A DNA stretch of 64,000 bases from the NCBI GenBank assembly GCA_018389105.1, contig JACATO010000611.1, positions 124,001 through 188,000 on the forward strand. The letters are read 5' to 3'. A model generated the notes under the pieces. The model saw only the letters and a list, made by a program, of their open reading frames with translations, did not search any database and was not told where the DNA came from. Each line of letters opens with the position of its first letter. The first letter of the stretch is position 1. A program made the position numbers and the translations under genes. Positions 21,221 to 33,045 of the stretch are shown here, one piece after another. This DNA comes from Nautilus pompilius (lineage: Eukaryota; Mollusca; Cephalopoda; Nautilida; Nautilidae).

Positions 21221-24200
21221 GTATCATTTTCAAGCAAGATGATGTAATTGATGGAATTTAGATGCGCATTGATGGATACAAAATTTAGTTTACCTCCATA
21301 CCAAATACTCATGACACACTTGTTCCTAATCTGCTATGCCTGACAGTTGGTTACATGCTCACTGAATCTAAAGCCTTGCCAATGTTTCTGCAGAGTCGTA
21401 CGTCCAGGTATGAACTGACGAAAGTTTGACTTATCTGTGATCTATACAGAAAAAACAATATGCAGACATAATATGCATTGCAGTTGGCAATACAATGAAT
21501 TTTATTCGCATCTGTTGAGCCACTGTAGTATTGATTTAGTAATGTTGATGTTCCAACATTTGAAAGGGATTGTTGGCATGGACTAACCTTCACAAACAGA
21601 TGACAAAATATATGGTTCTAAAAATAAAAAAAAAATCCTGTATTGTGGCTACTTTGCCATATATGATTAAAATCTATTCTTGGATAGAATAGGAAAATGC
21701 TGATCTCTGAAGGCCATCTTCTGGTGACAAACCACATCTACCAGTTCTTTCCAAATGTTTCTAGTGGATTCTTTCTCACATAGAAATTTAAAAGAACCAA
21801 CCACAACCAAACAAGTTACCTATATCTTCAGACTATTTATATTGAAATCTCTAAGTTTATTCTAATTTATCTTGGGATACCTAGTGTATTTTAGCAAACG
21901 TCATGTGGATTTTATGCAGATTTTTTCTGAATGTCTCAACACCAAGAGTAAAACCATTTGTTTTATTCTTGATGGTGATGTAACATTTTTAATTCTTAAG
22001 TTTATTTTGGTTAAATACTGACCACAGAGAGAATTCCCCATCAATTCAACCCTTAAATTGGTTTACACTGTCACTATTTAAAACTTTATGAGTAGTTTAC
22101 TTTATCATTAAAAATTTAATTTTAACTTTTAATATTAAGCCTTGCTGATACTTTAGATAATTTATATTATGTTCCCTAATTAATTTTTTTTTTAAACTGT
22201 GGAGAATTTATTGTTGACCACTTGTTGAATTTTCCTTTTGAAAACTTCCATCAGCTCTCTACTCAAACATTTAATGCATGAACCAGGTAAACATGCATTT
22301 CTTATTGTTTGTATTATTGTTTGACCTAAGTGAAACATTTATGAGAAAACAGAGCCTCATCCTATTACCCAGTTTTTGCTGTATACTTTAGTTTGCAGCT
22401 TTTTCATTTGGTCTTTTCACAAAATCTGGCAAAACATTTTGCAGTGAAGAAATTATTAATCTACCAAAATTTGTTGTTATTTTGAAATAGAACAGCTATC
22501 CACTGAATGTATGGTTTGTTTCAGAGATAAAATTCAGAAATTTAAAAAAATAACCTTTTACTTGCCTAAAATGAGAAGAAAATCTTTTTTGTGTGTCACA
22601 CTTGTGGAAAGGCAGGATGAGTTATAAATATTATTCAAAAAGATTTTCAACACTGCATTCAAAACATCTTTGAGGAGATATTTAATTTTACAGTTATTGC
22701 AAATTATGACAAAGTCTTATCAGTTCTATGGATTTTTCAATTTTTTATTTACGAGTAAGATATTAAGCCTATGTTAGCGCAATATTTACTTCAGAAGTAT
22801 TTATTTGCTAAATGTGGCAGAATTTGACATTTTCATCATAAATATATTGAAATTATTTTCATAATGAATTCTCATTATGTTTTAAAAAATAATTTTCTGA
22901 AAATTGTTTTGTCATTCTGGATAGTTTGTTTGTTCAATATCTTAATAATACAACTTCTGATTGTTATTAATTCTTCATGGTTTTTTTTTTAATTCATAAA
23001 AAATTATGTTAATTTTCCAAATTATCACAAATACAATAGTCATTTTTTTAAAAAAAATTGGAAAGTAGATAAATTTTGATAGCAGTGTTATTATATCCAC
23101 TTCTAGCATAAAAATGATTCAGGGTTTATTTAATTTTTTATACAAAAGATGTTAAAATGTTTACTTTTAACATTTTGAATCTTTTGAAACGGTTCTAAAT
23201 TTCTCTTTAATATAGTTTCAAAATATTTATTATTTGAAATTTAGGTTAGTATTAAGATTTTCAAAAAACAACTTAGAATAATCTAAGAACTACAGCTCCA
23301 ACAACATACACATAAGTAGTGGTTTAACACATTTACTTTCATCTATAATCAATCCATGTATGATTGTCTTTACTATTTTTATCTATCCAATAAGTTTAAA
23401 ATACATTCATTTACACACAAAATTTAGTTAAATTTCTTTAGTTTTGGGTTCACTTTTAAAATCACTTCCTTTCATAAACTCAAGATAATCCTGAAAAATC
23501 ACAATATGAATTATGATGTTCATTAATAATCTTTTGATGACTCATCTGAAGAATGAGACTCAGTTATTTTTTTAAAAAGACTAAAATGTGAAGCAACTAA
23601 AACTATTACCAAAAAAAAAAACGAAATGAAAAGCAGGTAATCAGTAAAAATAAAGGACTAAGAGGAATGTTAAATTTGTGAGAAAAAAAACCTTTTTGTA
23701 ACAGGAACAAAATTAATCTCCAAACATGCTTAAGAAATCCCACAGGTTTATCTTGGAATAATAAATATCCTGATTAAAAACATTACTGTGGTCCAGGAAC
23801 AAACAAAACTTCATTTATAATAAAGGAGAGAATTTCCCAAAACCAGATGGGGAATGGATTGCTAAAAATTGATAGTAGTTAAAATTACAATGAAAATAAA
23901 AACATCTGTTGTGGATTTAAAATGTAAAACTAAAACAAAAAAAATAGTCAAACAGGTTATCAGTAAAAAATAAGGGACTAGTTCCAATTTTTAAAAAAGT
24001 AAACCAAAAACCTTGTAGACATTATCTGCCAGCTGGAAGAAAAAATTATCCTGTGGGTGGGTGTTCATTCAATAGATTATGCTTGATCAGCAGATTTGGA
24101 TGGATGATAGGCAAACTTTTTCTAAATAGTATGTTAAATGTAACTTGTATTTTATAAATATGTGCTGTGTTCCTTTAAAAGATTAAACTAGAAAATCATT

Positions 24201-24996
24201 AACAAAAGCATTTAAATCTTTAGTTTCCTTACAAAAAATAACAAACCCAAAATGAATTCTAATTAAAGTTCATATATAAATTCAAACCAATTACAATTCT
24301 TATTGAATTTAAAAGAAAAATAAACTGATTTGATTAATTCCTGCAGAATTAATGGTTATAAACAATCTACATTTGATGTATCTCAAAGAAATACAAATTT
24401 ATTTGAGAATGTCATATTCATTTATGTTCTTTGTGACTTTTGACTAAATTTTACATATTCTCATACACTTTTCAACGTTAACTAACTCAGCTCTGATGTA
24501 AATTTCATAGCTTAACATTACTGAGTTTGAATTTCTGCTTGATAAGTTCCAAAATGAAAATATAACAAAAATACACAATAGAACAACAATCTACTAGTTC
24601 TTTAATAAATTACTACATCCGAATTATTTATTCCTTTTTGGAACATTTGTTGGTTGAAATTCATAAAACTTCTGTGTGATAAGATTGATTGTTCATACTA
24701 GAAAATCTTAGCATTTATACATTATTATAATGTGGTAAAATGTTTGCTTAAAATGAATTCTTGCCATTCATGACTGATCTGGCACCTTTTTCTGTTCCTT
24801 GAGCACCCACGCATCATCATGGAGAAATAACATTTAAAAAGTCAAGGATGATTCGTTAAAAATAGCACAAATGAGTGCAACAAAAAAATTGTCACACAAA
24901 AATTTAAGTGTTTTCTATGTACTAATAATTTGTACATGCATATATTATATAAACTGGTGTAGCCAGTACTAAGCACATGATCGATAATAACTGTTA
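21221..24996. other. Intergenic AT-rich DNA
   Basis: Nearly 3.8 kb beyond the SFI1 poly(A) signal with long A/T runs and no recognised gene or transposon. Short open frames (for example 21351-21593 on the minus strand) show no motif. Confidence 0.45.
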
Positions 24997-25168
24997 TCAC
25001 CCATCATCCATGTCAATAGGTAAGTGCATAAGATGAAAAAATGAATCTTTCAATCTAAATAGCATAGTTGTAAATAATGCTGCTGATGACCATGCTATGG
25101 GATTTGAGACCTTCAGGTCACTGACAGCAGCATCCAATTCATCCACATCTTTTGTACTCTCAGAATGG
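24997..25168 (-). CDS. Possible terminal exon of unknown gene
   Basis: On the minus strand an acceptor TTTTACAATGCAG precedes an open frame reading HSESTKDVDELDAAVSDLK, then NPIAWSSAALFTTMLFRLK and a tail ending in PIDMDDG before TGA at 24997. The acidic and hydrophobic mix looks protein-like. No upstream exon with matching phase was found, and the hAT end lies only about 130 bases upstream, so it could equally be transposon flank or chance. Confidence 0.2.
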
Positions 25169-25295
25169 CTGCATTGTAAAATACACCATGAGATCACTGT
25201 CACATGATGAACATTATGAAGAAAAAACCAAATGCAGCTAAGTTCATACAAATGCCATTTTAATATAAATTTACACTTAACACATCACTCTATAA

Positions 25296-26443
25296 CAAGG
25301 GTGGGCAAATTTTTCTCCCCGAGGGCCACATGGAACATGCGTAAGGTCTCTAGCGGGCCCTATTCGACAAAAAACTAAATAATAAACTTAATAGTTATTT
25401 TCACACAAAAATACAATTATCAGGACAGATTTACACAGACTTTCCTGATGAATAATGCAACGGAATGATAACACAGTGTGAAGTGGATGCTCACCTTTCA
25501 CTCTGTCATTCAGCAGCTTTATGAGACCAACATGTTTTCCTGTTAATGCAGGTGCAACATCTGTTGTAATGCTTGCCAACTTGTTCCTAGGTAAACCAGA
25601 TCCATCCAAGCAGTTTTTAACACATTCATACAAATCTTGGCCAGTTGTGGTGTCCTTCAATGGTTCAACTGACAGCAACTCCATCATCAATTCCTCTAAT
25701 AATCACAAGCAGTTGTGCTGTGTCTTGTATGTCAGTGCTCTCATCTAGTGCCATTGAGCACCACCTGAATGACTTGCCAGCCTCAAGTAGCTGTTCTGAC
25801 AGATTCTGCGAAACGGCATCAATACGACGAACTACAGGTCTTCTCGACAAAGATATAGCTTCAATTTTCGTTCTGACTTCTGGCCATGCAATATCAACAG
25901 CATCAAGCATATACAGTCCTTTAAAAACTCTGCTTCAGAAAACGCTTTGTTATGTTTGGCAGTTTTATAAGCAAGCACAGAACTGGACTTTGTGGCAGCC
26001 TCTCGTATGGCTGTTTGTTTTAAACTTCTCAACACGTCATCGGCTTTTCGCAGTAGTTCACTTTCTGATAAATTACTTCCAAAGTTTCTGAGCTTAGTCT
26101 GAAAATGTCTCTTCAAATTATATCCTTAAAATCGGCAACACTGTTATGGCATATTAGGCACACTGCTTCACTTCTGATATTTGTACGTCCATTCCCTGTT
26201 AAACATACGGCACTCATCTTCAATTTTCCGGGAGAGGGGGTTGTAGTTTTTGTAGCACTCATTGTTAGGATAACAAATTTTGAAATATATGTTAATATAT
26301 ATTTTAAAAGACTTTAAAATAATACTGAGTCCATCGCTATCGTCCGTTTCTGGTTAAACATGGCCGCGAAATCTCATCGTAGTCTCGTTAAGCACGTTAT
26401 TCTGTGCGAGAATGTCTGAGACCGCATGAATAGACCTCCCCTG
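25296..26443 (-). mobile_element. Internally deleted hAT element with 8-bp target duplication
   Basis: The left end CAAGGGTGGGCAAAT (25296) and the right end CCCCTG (ending 26443) resemble hAT termini. Flanks CTCTATAA (25288-25295) and CTATATAA (26444-26451) match at 7 of 8 bases, the hAT duplication size. The element encodes only the N-terminal half of a transposase on the minus strand, so the C-terminal dimerisation part has been deleted and the copy is non-autonomous. Confidence 0.8.
25388..26317 (-). pseudogene. hAT transposase fragment (BED-finger type)
   Basis: From high to low coordinates, a zinc-finger-like start with CLTGNG and CLICH lies near 26150-26210. A helical region follows (LRNFGSNLSESELLRKADDV), then WCSMALDESTDIQDTAQLL holding the first catalytic Asp, then LASITTDVAPALTGKHVGL with the second Asp region, then CIIHQESLCKSV. 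The order and motifs are those of hAT transposases related to the GTF2IRD2/ZBED group. Reading needs frame changes at about 25.9 and 25.67 kb, and the C-terminal hATC dimerisation domain is absent. It is similar to the hAT at 51.6-56.6 kb but not an identical copy. Confidence 0.8.
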
Positions 26444-26451
26444 CTATATAA

Positions 26452-29314
26452 CATATCCACACATAACTAAGCTGTTCATGTGATCACATTGTAAGCTTTC
26501 TGTTTTTTAGGATTAAACACAGGTTCTACCCTACTCACTGTTTTCAAAAGCTGTTGTCTGTTTTTTAACAGCTGACAAACTTTGCAAATGCTAAAGATAA
26601 TTACAGAAAGACTATTAATGAGACTTGTCAGCAATCTCTTCCTGGCTGTTTGGCTTGGTGAGATCCCTTTCATGTCGATGTCTATCATCATCATCGCAAT
26701 CAGCTTCATCTGATATCTAAAACAGGTAAAAAATCTAAGAACTATAACAATACAACAAAACTATAAATACCACATGGACACAGCAGATATCAATACCAAA
26801 AACAACAGATAAATAACAATAAAAGCATGCAAATTATCAATATCAAATACCCTGTTACAGAATACATGAAAATAACATTTCACTATAATATATAATCTTA
26901 TTTTCTGGAAGCTGTACTTGTTCTTCAGGCACATCCATCAAGTCCTGGTTGCTGTTTCATCTTTGGAGGAAGGCAACAAATATACTTAATATATTTTCAG
27001 TTTTAGTTACTGATATTGATTAACATCGTTACTTGTCATGTTATAAAATATGGTGATTCTATTATAATAAAATCAATATCTGACATGGCAAGAATCTATC
27101 TGTATACTCGGAACAAAAATGTATTTTATTCAGGATTTCTTCATTTTCATCGATTACTTAGAAACTGGTGTTTTTTCCTCTGTTAGGATTTTGGATCTAA
27201 CTAGTTTCCATTAGGTAAAGTTGATACTTTATCTAGTAGATGTAACATATTAACAAAAGGAGATAAAGCAACTTTAGAGAGACTCTATAATATTTTCATG
27301 ATTTAATGAAATCAATATTTTAATGTATTTGTATTATATAATTCTGGAATTTTAATTCTAATTTACTGAGTTGTTTTCTCTTTACAGACATTTTTAAAAT
27401 TCAAGATCTATTTCATACATTTTAGATCTAAGCCTATGAAATTCTTTAATATTTTTCCTGTACATTAATCTTTTGTTTTACCAACAATTTTGTTTAGTCT
27501 CTTTTTTTATGATGGATGATCTACTGAGGTATCATACCAGTCTATCTCTGATTTCATATCTTCATCAGTGTCTTGTTTTAATATTGTATGAAAGCATGAA
27601 GGATCAGTATTCGAAAACAATTCAGGTTACCTTTATATCTAGATTTCATAACCTTAAAATGAAAATTATGTATGTCAGTCAAGGAGGCACATTTCTAAGT
27701 ATTTTATTTAAATTAATAAATTCTTCATAAATATCTACAATCTAAGAGTAATTTTATTAACATTTTTTTGTCTTGGAGTTTCACAACTGTTCATTTAAAT
27801 AGAGCAAACTTCTCTCATATTCTCAGTGTCTTTAACTTCAGTGCACACATATAAAGTTGTATTGTCTTAAATTGTAAAAAGCTTTTCCAGTTTCAGTCTC
27901 ATATACATCAGAAAATTCTTGACTTACCTTTAGATGTGATTTTCTTTAAATCAACCTACTCTCTTAATGTCTTGTTATTAACAATTTTATCTAGACTTTT
28001 TATAATGCATGATCCCATCTTTGTTACAAGCCTTAGATGTTTAATAGGTAAGCAAGATTTCCAGAGAATAAGTAGATAAAATATATCAAAACCTCCATTA
28101 TAAAATTTATTATATCTTTCCCCTTTGAGTAGTAAAATGTATCACTGCTATGAAGTTGTGTGTGTATACATTTGTGATGGCAGGTGTCACTGAGAGTCCC
28201 ATAAACAGTAAAAAAAACATTGGACATCTTTAGCATATTTGTTTTTTCTGGTTCATAGGCAATGTCAGCAAAAGAATCTTGATAGTGAGCACAGATATTG
28301 CCAGTAATGCCATAATCTATGGTGTCACTGACAAAGACTTCTATCACTTTGCTACAGCAGTGGCATTTTCCTCAGTGAATAGCATGATAATATCAGCAAC
28401 AGATACACAAGATATCCAGATTTGTGGCAATCTGTTGTTATCTTTGAATAATCTACCTCAGATTCATTGCAGGTTATGTCTAATTTTGGTGGTGATAGTG
28501 GTTATTTTCCAACCTAGATATCAAATATATACATAATTTCACTTCTCTAAAAGAATCCACCAACCATGGGTGAAGACAAGTTTACTTTTCTCAAGTATTT
28601 TTTATTAAGTAAAACAAACATGATTTAGTTTTTTGTAGACATAAAGAAACGGAAATAAATAGCCTGTCTGACAGAAAATAATAAATACAATCTGAGTTTT
28701 GGTACTATAATCTAAAACCTTTGTTTTGCAGCAAGAAAATTAATGAATTGTGCAATCCATACAATTAGCATAATGCTATTCCAAGATTGTATGACACCCA
28801 TATTATCTAAAGATTCATAAAATTTTTTTTAATTTTAATATTTAATTTTTTTTCTTTATTAATGAAACATTTACTGTTAAAGAAAATTAGATAAATGGGA
28901 AAAATAAATTAAAAACTTGGAATTTAGGAAAACTTATCTATAAGAGGAAACTTCATATTAACTTTTTACAAATGTATATTTTTATTAAAACTTAAACAAA
29001 TTTCACAACTTTCATAGTTATTGGAAGTATATGTAGCTCACTTGTAATGATGTTCCTAAAATTCACAACAGTAGAAAACTAATTATTGTACTTGTTGACT
29101 TTTATGCTCTATTAGTTAGTGATGCCTGAATAAATAGGTGCATCAAACAGAAACTAAATTATTGCATGTTAATTTATCTTTTAATTAGTAAAAGAAAAAA
29201 TCTGTAATTAATTAAAAAATAACTCTCACACCTATGGATGCCAAATATTAATGCAAGTGCACATGATGAGTAAAGTAAATTTATTTCAAAATATTTTTAT
29301 CTCAAGATTATTTA
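26452..29314. other. Unassigned intergenic DNA
   Basis: AT-rich. The 27.9-28.5 kb part on the minus strand has readable stretches (TIDYGITGNICAHYQDSF, YETETGKAFYNLRQYN) that could be an eroded retroelement, perhaps a Copia-like protease/zinc-knuckle region, but the match is too weak to call. Confidence 0.3.
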
Positions 29315-30090
29315 CAGGGCAGCCTCATTATTCTAGAAACCCAGTAATCTGGCCATAATTCTTTAAGAACAAAATCTTTCTACCTAAATTAAATATTCTT
29401 CATTACTCTGGAAATTCATGTTCTGGATCAAGAAGTCAAAAACTCAGAACACAATGTATTACTATGAAAATTGATCCATTATTCGAGATATTTTAAAATT
29501 TGTTTCACCAAAAAACTAAAAGTTAGCCGTTTGTAACTAGTACATTGAGCAATGTGTGTTGATCATAAGTGAAGCATGTTTCCAGTTTACCTGTAGATTT
29601 TCATCACAGCTGTTGGATGTTAATTTTTATGCAAACTAACTTGTCAGTAGCTGTATCTTTATGCACCAATCACTTGTCAGTAGCTGTATTTGTGGCTTGA
29701 ACTGATCATGTGGGTGATTGATGTTCAAAGACAAAATTTGATCAGCAGTTATCAATTCATCAGTAATATAATTAATGACTAATGAACATTTTACTTTCCT
29801 TGGAGGATTAATTGATTAGACTTAAAAATAGGCACAGGAAAAGTTTAATAAAAAATGTATTATAAAAAGTTTACTTTAAAATTTATTTTACAAATAGATA
29901 CCTTGGTGGTAGAGTAATGTGAGATAAATAATACAGGCACATACAAGATTGTGCTACTTGTGAATCAACGTGTTTTCTATAGATAATGCATCATTGATTA
30001 TGTCTAAAACTTTGATTTCAACTATCCAAAAAATTCATTAATCCAGACATTCATTGAGAACCCTGGCATCAAGATTAATGAAGTTCACTG
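29315..30090. mobile_element. Pogo/Tigger-like MITE
   Basis: The left end CAGGGCAGCCTCATTATTCT (29315) and the complement of the right end, CAGTGAACTTCATTAATC (ending 30090), are imperfect inverted repeats, flanked by TA on both sides. The CAG start, the TCATTAT/TCATTAA core and the TCTGGCC and GTCTGGATTAAT follow-ons resemble pogo-family termini. The 776-base body has no coding capacity. It contains a small direct repeat of ACTTGTCAGTAGCTGTAT (about 29640 and 29674). Confidence 0.55.
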
Positions 30091-31047
30091 TATTCAAACT
30101 AATTTTGGTGTATACAGATATATATAATTTATGTTTATGAAAAAGATGAGTTAATGCTTTAGCAGCAAGGTACTGCATTTCAAAGTCTAGATCATTTTGC
30201 ACACCATATTTCTAATATGCAAAAAATAAAATTAAAGTTGTGTAGCTAAAGACAATTACTTCAGTATTTCTTAAAGACAAAGAATACTACTACTAAAATA
30301 AAATGTGTAAGATTTATTTCATAACAAATACAAAAAAAATATTTCTAACATTAATTGATTAAACGTACAGTAATTTACTACTTTTTAACAGTATTCTTAA
30401 TATTTTCATGGTTAAACATCTTGTTTGTCAATGTTGCAACAGGATAAAACAGCTGTTTCTAAATAACTAAGAACATAATTGTTTGGAGTATGTCTAATTT
30501 GATTTTATCCATTTTGTATTTACCATAAATCAATTATTCATATTCTCATATTTCATACATTTTACAATATTTTCTTATGTAAAAAAAAAAAAAAAACTTG
30601 ATTTATTTGAATTTTTCTATCCATGCAAAATTAAATTAAAACTTGACTAATGCAGACTAAATCAGGCAGTTTCTCAAATGAATAACTCATAAAGTTCCAC
30701 ATTTTAACAGATAATTTTCAAAATATAACAATAATAAAAAGTTATAATGGATTTAATGCCCAAATAGTTAATATTACATTTTTTTTTAAAATTATGTAGT
30801 TGTTTTTTGTTGCTGCTGCTTTTGTTAAAAAATATACAGACTAATTGTATTTTATTTCATAGAGAAAATAAACAAATCTCTCCAAACATTTCCAGAAATT
30901 TCACAAATAAATGGTCTGTTTGAACTGCAAAAATGAGAATTTTAACATCTTTTATAAAATACATTTATAACAAACAATAAATAACAAAGATATTGTTCTA
31001 TAAATATGAAACAAATTTTTACTCTATTGATAAAATAATTTATCATT
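30091..31047. other. Downstream flank of the minus-strand 692-residue gene
   Basis: AT-rich region that should include the gene's 3' UTR. A minus-strand AATAAA candidate is the TTTATT at 30851-30856, about 190 bases after the stop. Confidence 0.35.
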
Positions 31048-33045
31048 TTAAGAAACCTGCTCTGCCTTCTTTAACATCTGAAAATAAAAAAAAGTATCTT
31101 GCAGAAGATCTTCTTTAGATCTAATGCACCTCTTGGCAGGAAATCTGTATTCATCTTCTAAAAAACTAACCGCTTCAAGATTAACATGTGGAAAATATTT
31201 CTGAACGAATTCTATGAATTTAATTGTTGGAAACTTTACATCATTTTTTAAACAATCTAATAGGTATGTGTCTTCTTCAGAAAACAAGGCTGATGGCGGT
31301 GTAAAGGCTCGTGACATTTCAGTTATGTTTTCATTCTCAATTAGTAAGTAGTCTATGTATTTTTCAATAAGAAAACTAGGTTTAACCTTCTCTGTAGAAA
31401 GATTTGATACCTGAAAGTTGCTAAAAATTACATTCTTGCTTTCTTTACACTGATCAGTTCCAGAAGTTTTAGATTCTTGTACAGTTTTTGCATCATTAAC
31501 ATAATGAAGTGGCATAAAGTCTCTTCTTGGAAAAAGAGATGTTGCTTTCAACTTTGTATTTGAAGTTGGTAAGCTGGTAACACATTTAGTTTTACTATCA
31601 TACAGATCAGTGATTGTTGAGCATATAGTTGGAGCAGTAACATTATTTTCTACCTGAGGACTGTTTCTTGGTGTTGAAAAAGAAGAGGGCTGGTTTAATT
31701 TGTAAACATGAGATGACATTAAACTTGGCTGTGAGCAACCCCAGTTTGCTACTTGGCCATCTTTAGAAACTGTATTACTTACTATTCCTGGTTTCCAAGG
31801 GCTTAAGGAAGAATTGTGTGCATACTGTAAATCTTGATCCCATCTCTGGTTACCACTGTGCCATACTGGACTTTTTTCAAAATAATTATTATAAAATGGC
31901 TGAATACATGACACCAAAGAAGCATTACCAAATGGAATGTGAGAACTGGAATGAAAACCCTGTCTGTAATCCCAGTCATTCTGCACATCATGTTTTGCTA
32001 GTAAGGCAGAGTTTTTAGGATTCCAGCTAGTTTCTGAAATATTATAATCCTTTACTTGTACTGTGGGGCTGAACTTATGATTAATATTTGGCTGCATATG
32101 AGGAAGTGGCTGAGGTTGAGGACCAAGGTAGGTATTACCCAGACTAGCCCAACTATCTGAGCCATTTGTAAAAAGAAGATTTAAACAACTGGATTCTGAA
32201 GAATTAAAAGCTGGTTGAGATACCTTCCCATACTGTAGTAAATTTTGGTTGTTGATGCCTAATGCTGATCCTGATAAAGGTCTCATATTAACACTCTCCC
32301 TATCCGAATATTTTAATGTCCCATAGTTCACGTGGCAACTTGGGACAGCTTGATTATATTGGTGAAAAGTCATCTTCTCTGTTGCAGCACATTTTTCTGA
32401 ATTTATCTGCTCATTCATATTTTTTACAAATGCTCTGCTTGCATCAGGCATATCAGAATTATTCTCCATTATTTTTCCATTATCATCTTTTTCTGCAATT
32501 TCATATGAAACAATACCTTTATCATTATTTTTATTGAATTTGCTTTTGACTGCTGGCTCACTTACAATGTTTCCATTATCAAAACAACCATCCTTTGATG
32601 CAGATGTCTGCTTCTCCGATGTAATACTCACTTCTGCCTGATTACTCAAGGTTGTTTTTGTGCAGTCAGAAATAAATTTGAGATTCACTTTAGCTAAAGA
32701 TGAATCCAAGTGAGGCATTTTTTCTTCAAATTTTGACTGTCTTATTTCAGTTGATACTTTTGAAGTACAACCTTTAATATTCTGAGGAATTTTTTGAAAA
32801 ACAGGAAAATCTTGTTTTTTGTCACTATCACAAATATTATTATCATCAAATTTATCTGTATCATCAGAAATACTATTTTTGCGCTCATTATCTATTGTTT
32901 CCTTGTGTGTTTGATTAATTGAATCATTGGAAACATTCATATGAAGATCACAAATTCTATTCATTTGGTTTAAATTACACCTTTTGTGCTCCAGTTCTAT
33001 CTCAGTTATTTGATTAGCTGTTCTTTTCATTCTTGTAACTTGATG
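31048..33045 (-). CDS. Terminal exon of the unrecognised Asn/Ser-rich protein
   Basis: The minus-strand acceptor ATTTTACAG places the first base at 33045 (HQVTRMKRTANQ...). The frame can be extended 26 codons further upstream to a Met at 33123, but those codons are hydrophobic and look like read-through intron. The frame ends in TAA at 31050-31048. If unspliced, an internal Met such as MKRTANQ (6 codons in) could also start translation. Confidence 0.75.
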   Translation of the reverse strand, partial: HQVTRMKRTANQITEIELEHKRCNLNQMNRICDLHMNVSNDSINQTHKETIDNERKNSISDDTDKFDDNNICDSDKKQDFPVFQKIPQNIKGCTSKVSTEIRQSKFEEKMPHLDSSLAKVNLKFISDCTKTTLSNQAEVSITSEKQTSASKDGCFDNGNIVSEPAVKSKFNKNNDKGIVSYEIAEKDDNGKIMENNSDMPDASRAFVKNMNEQINSEKCAATEKMTFHQYNQAVPSCHVNYGTLKYSDRESVNMRPLSGSALGINNQNLLQYGKVSQPAFNSSESSCLNLLFTNGSDSWASLGNTYLGPQPQPLPHMQPNINHKFSPTVQVKDYNISETSWNPKNSALLAKHDVQNDWDYRQGFHSSSHIPFGNASLVSCIQPFYNNYFEKSPVWHSGNQRWDQDLQYAHNSSLSPWKPGIVSNTVSKDGQVANWGCSQPSLMSSHVYKLNQPSSFSTPRNSPQVENNVTAPTICSTITDLYDSKTKCVTSLPTSNTKLKATSLFPRRDFMPLHYVNDAKTVQESKTSGTDQCKESKNVIFSNFQVSNLSTEKVKPSFLIEKYIDYLLIENENITEMSRAFTPPSALFSEEDTYLLDCLKNDVKFPTIKFIEFVQKYFPHVNLEAVSFLEDEYRFPAKRCIRSKEDLLQDTFFYFQMLKKAEQVS

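Noticed and set aside
27900-28540. Possible Copia-like protease and zinc-knuckle region on the minus strand
   Set aside because: Only scattered resemblance (TIDYGITGNIC, TTDCHKSGY) with wrong or missing key residues, and no LTR or reverse transcriptase nearby.
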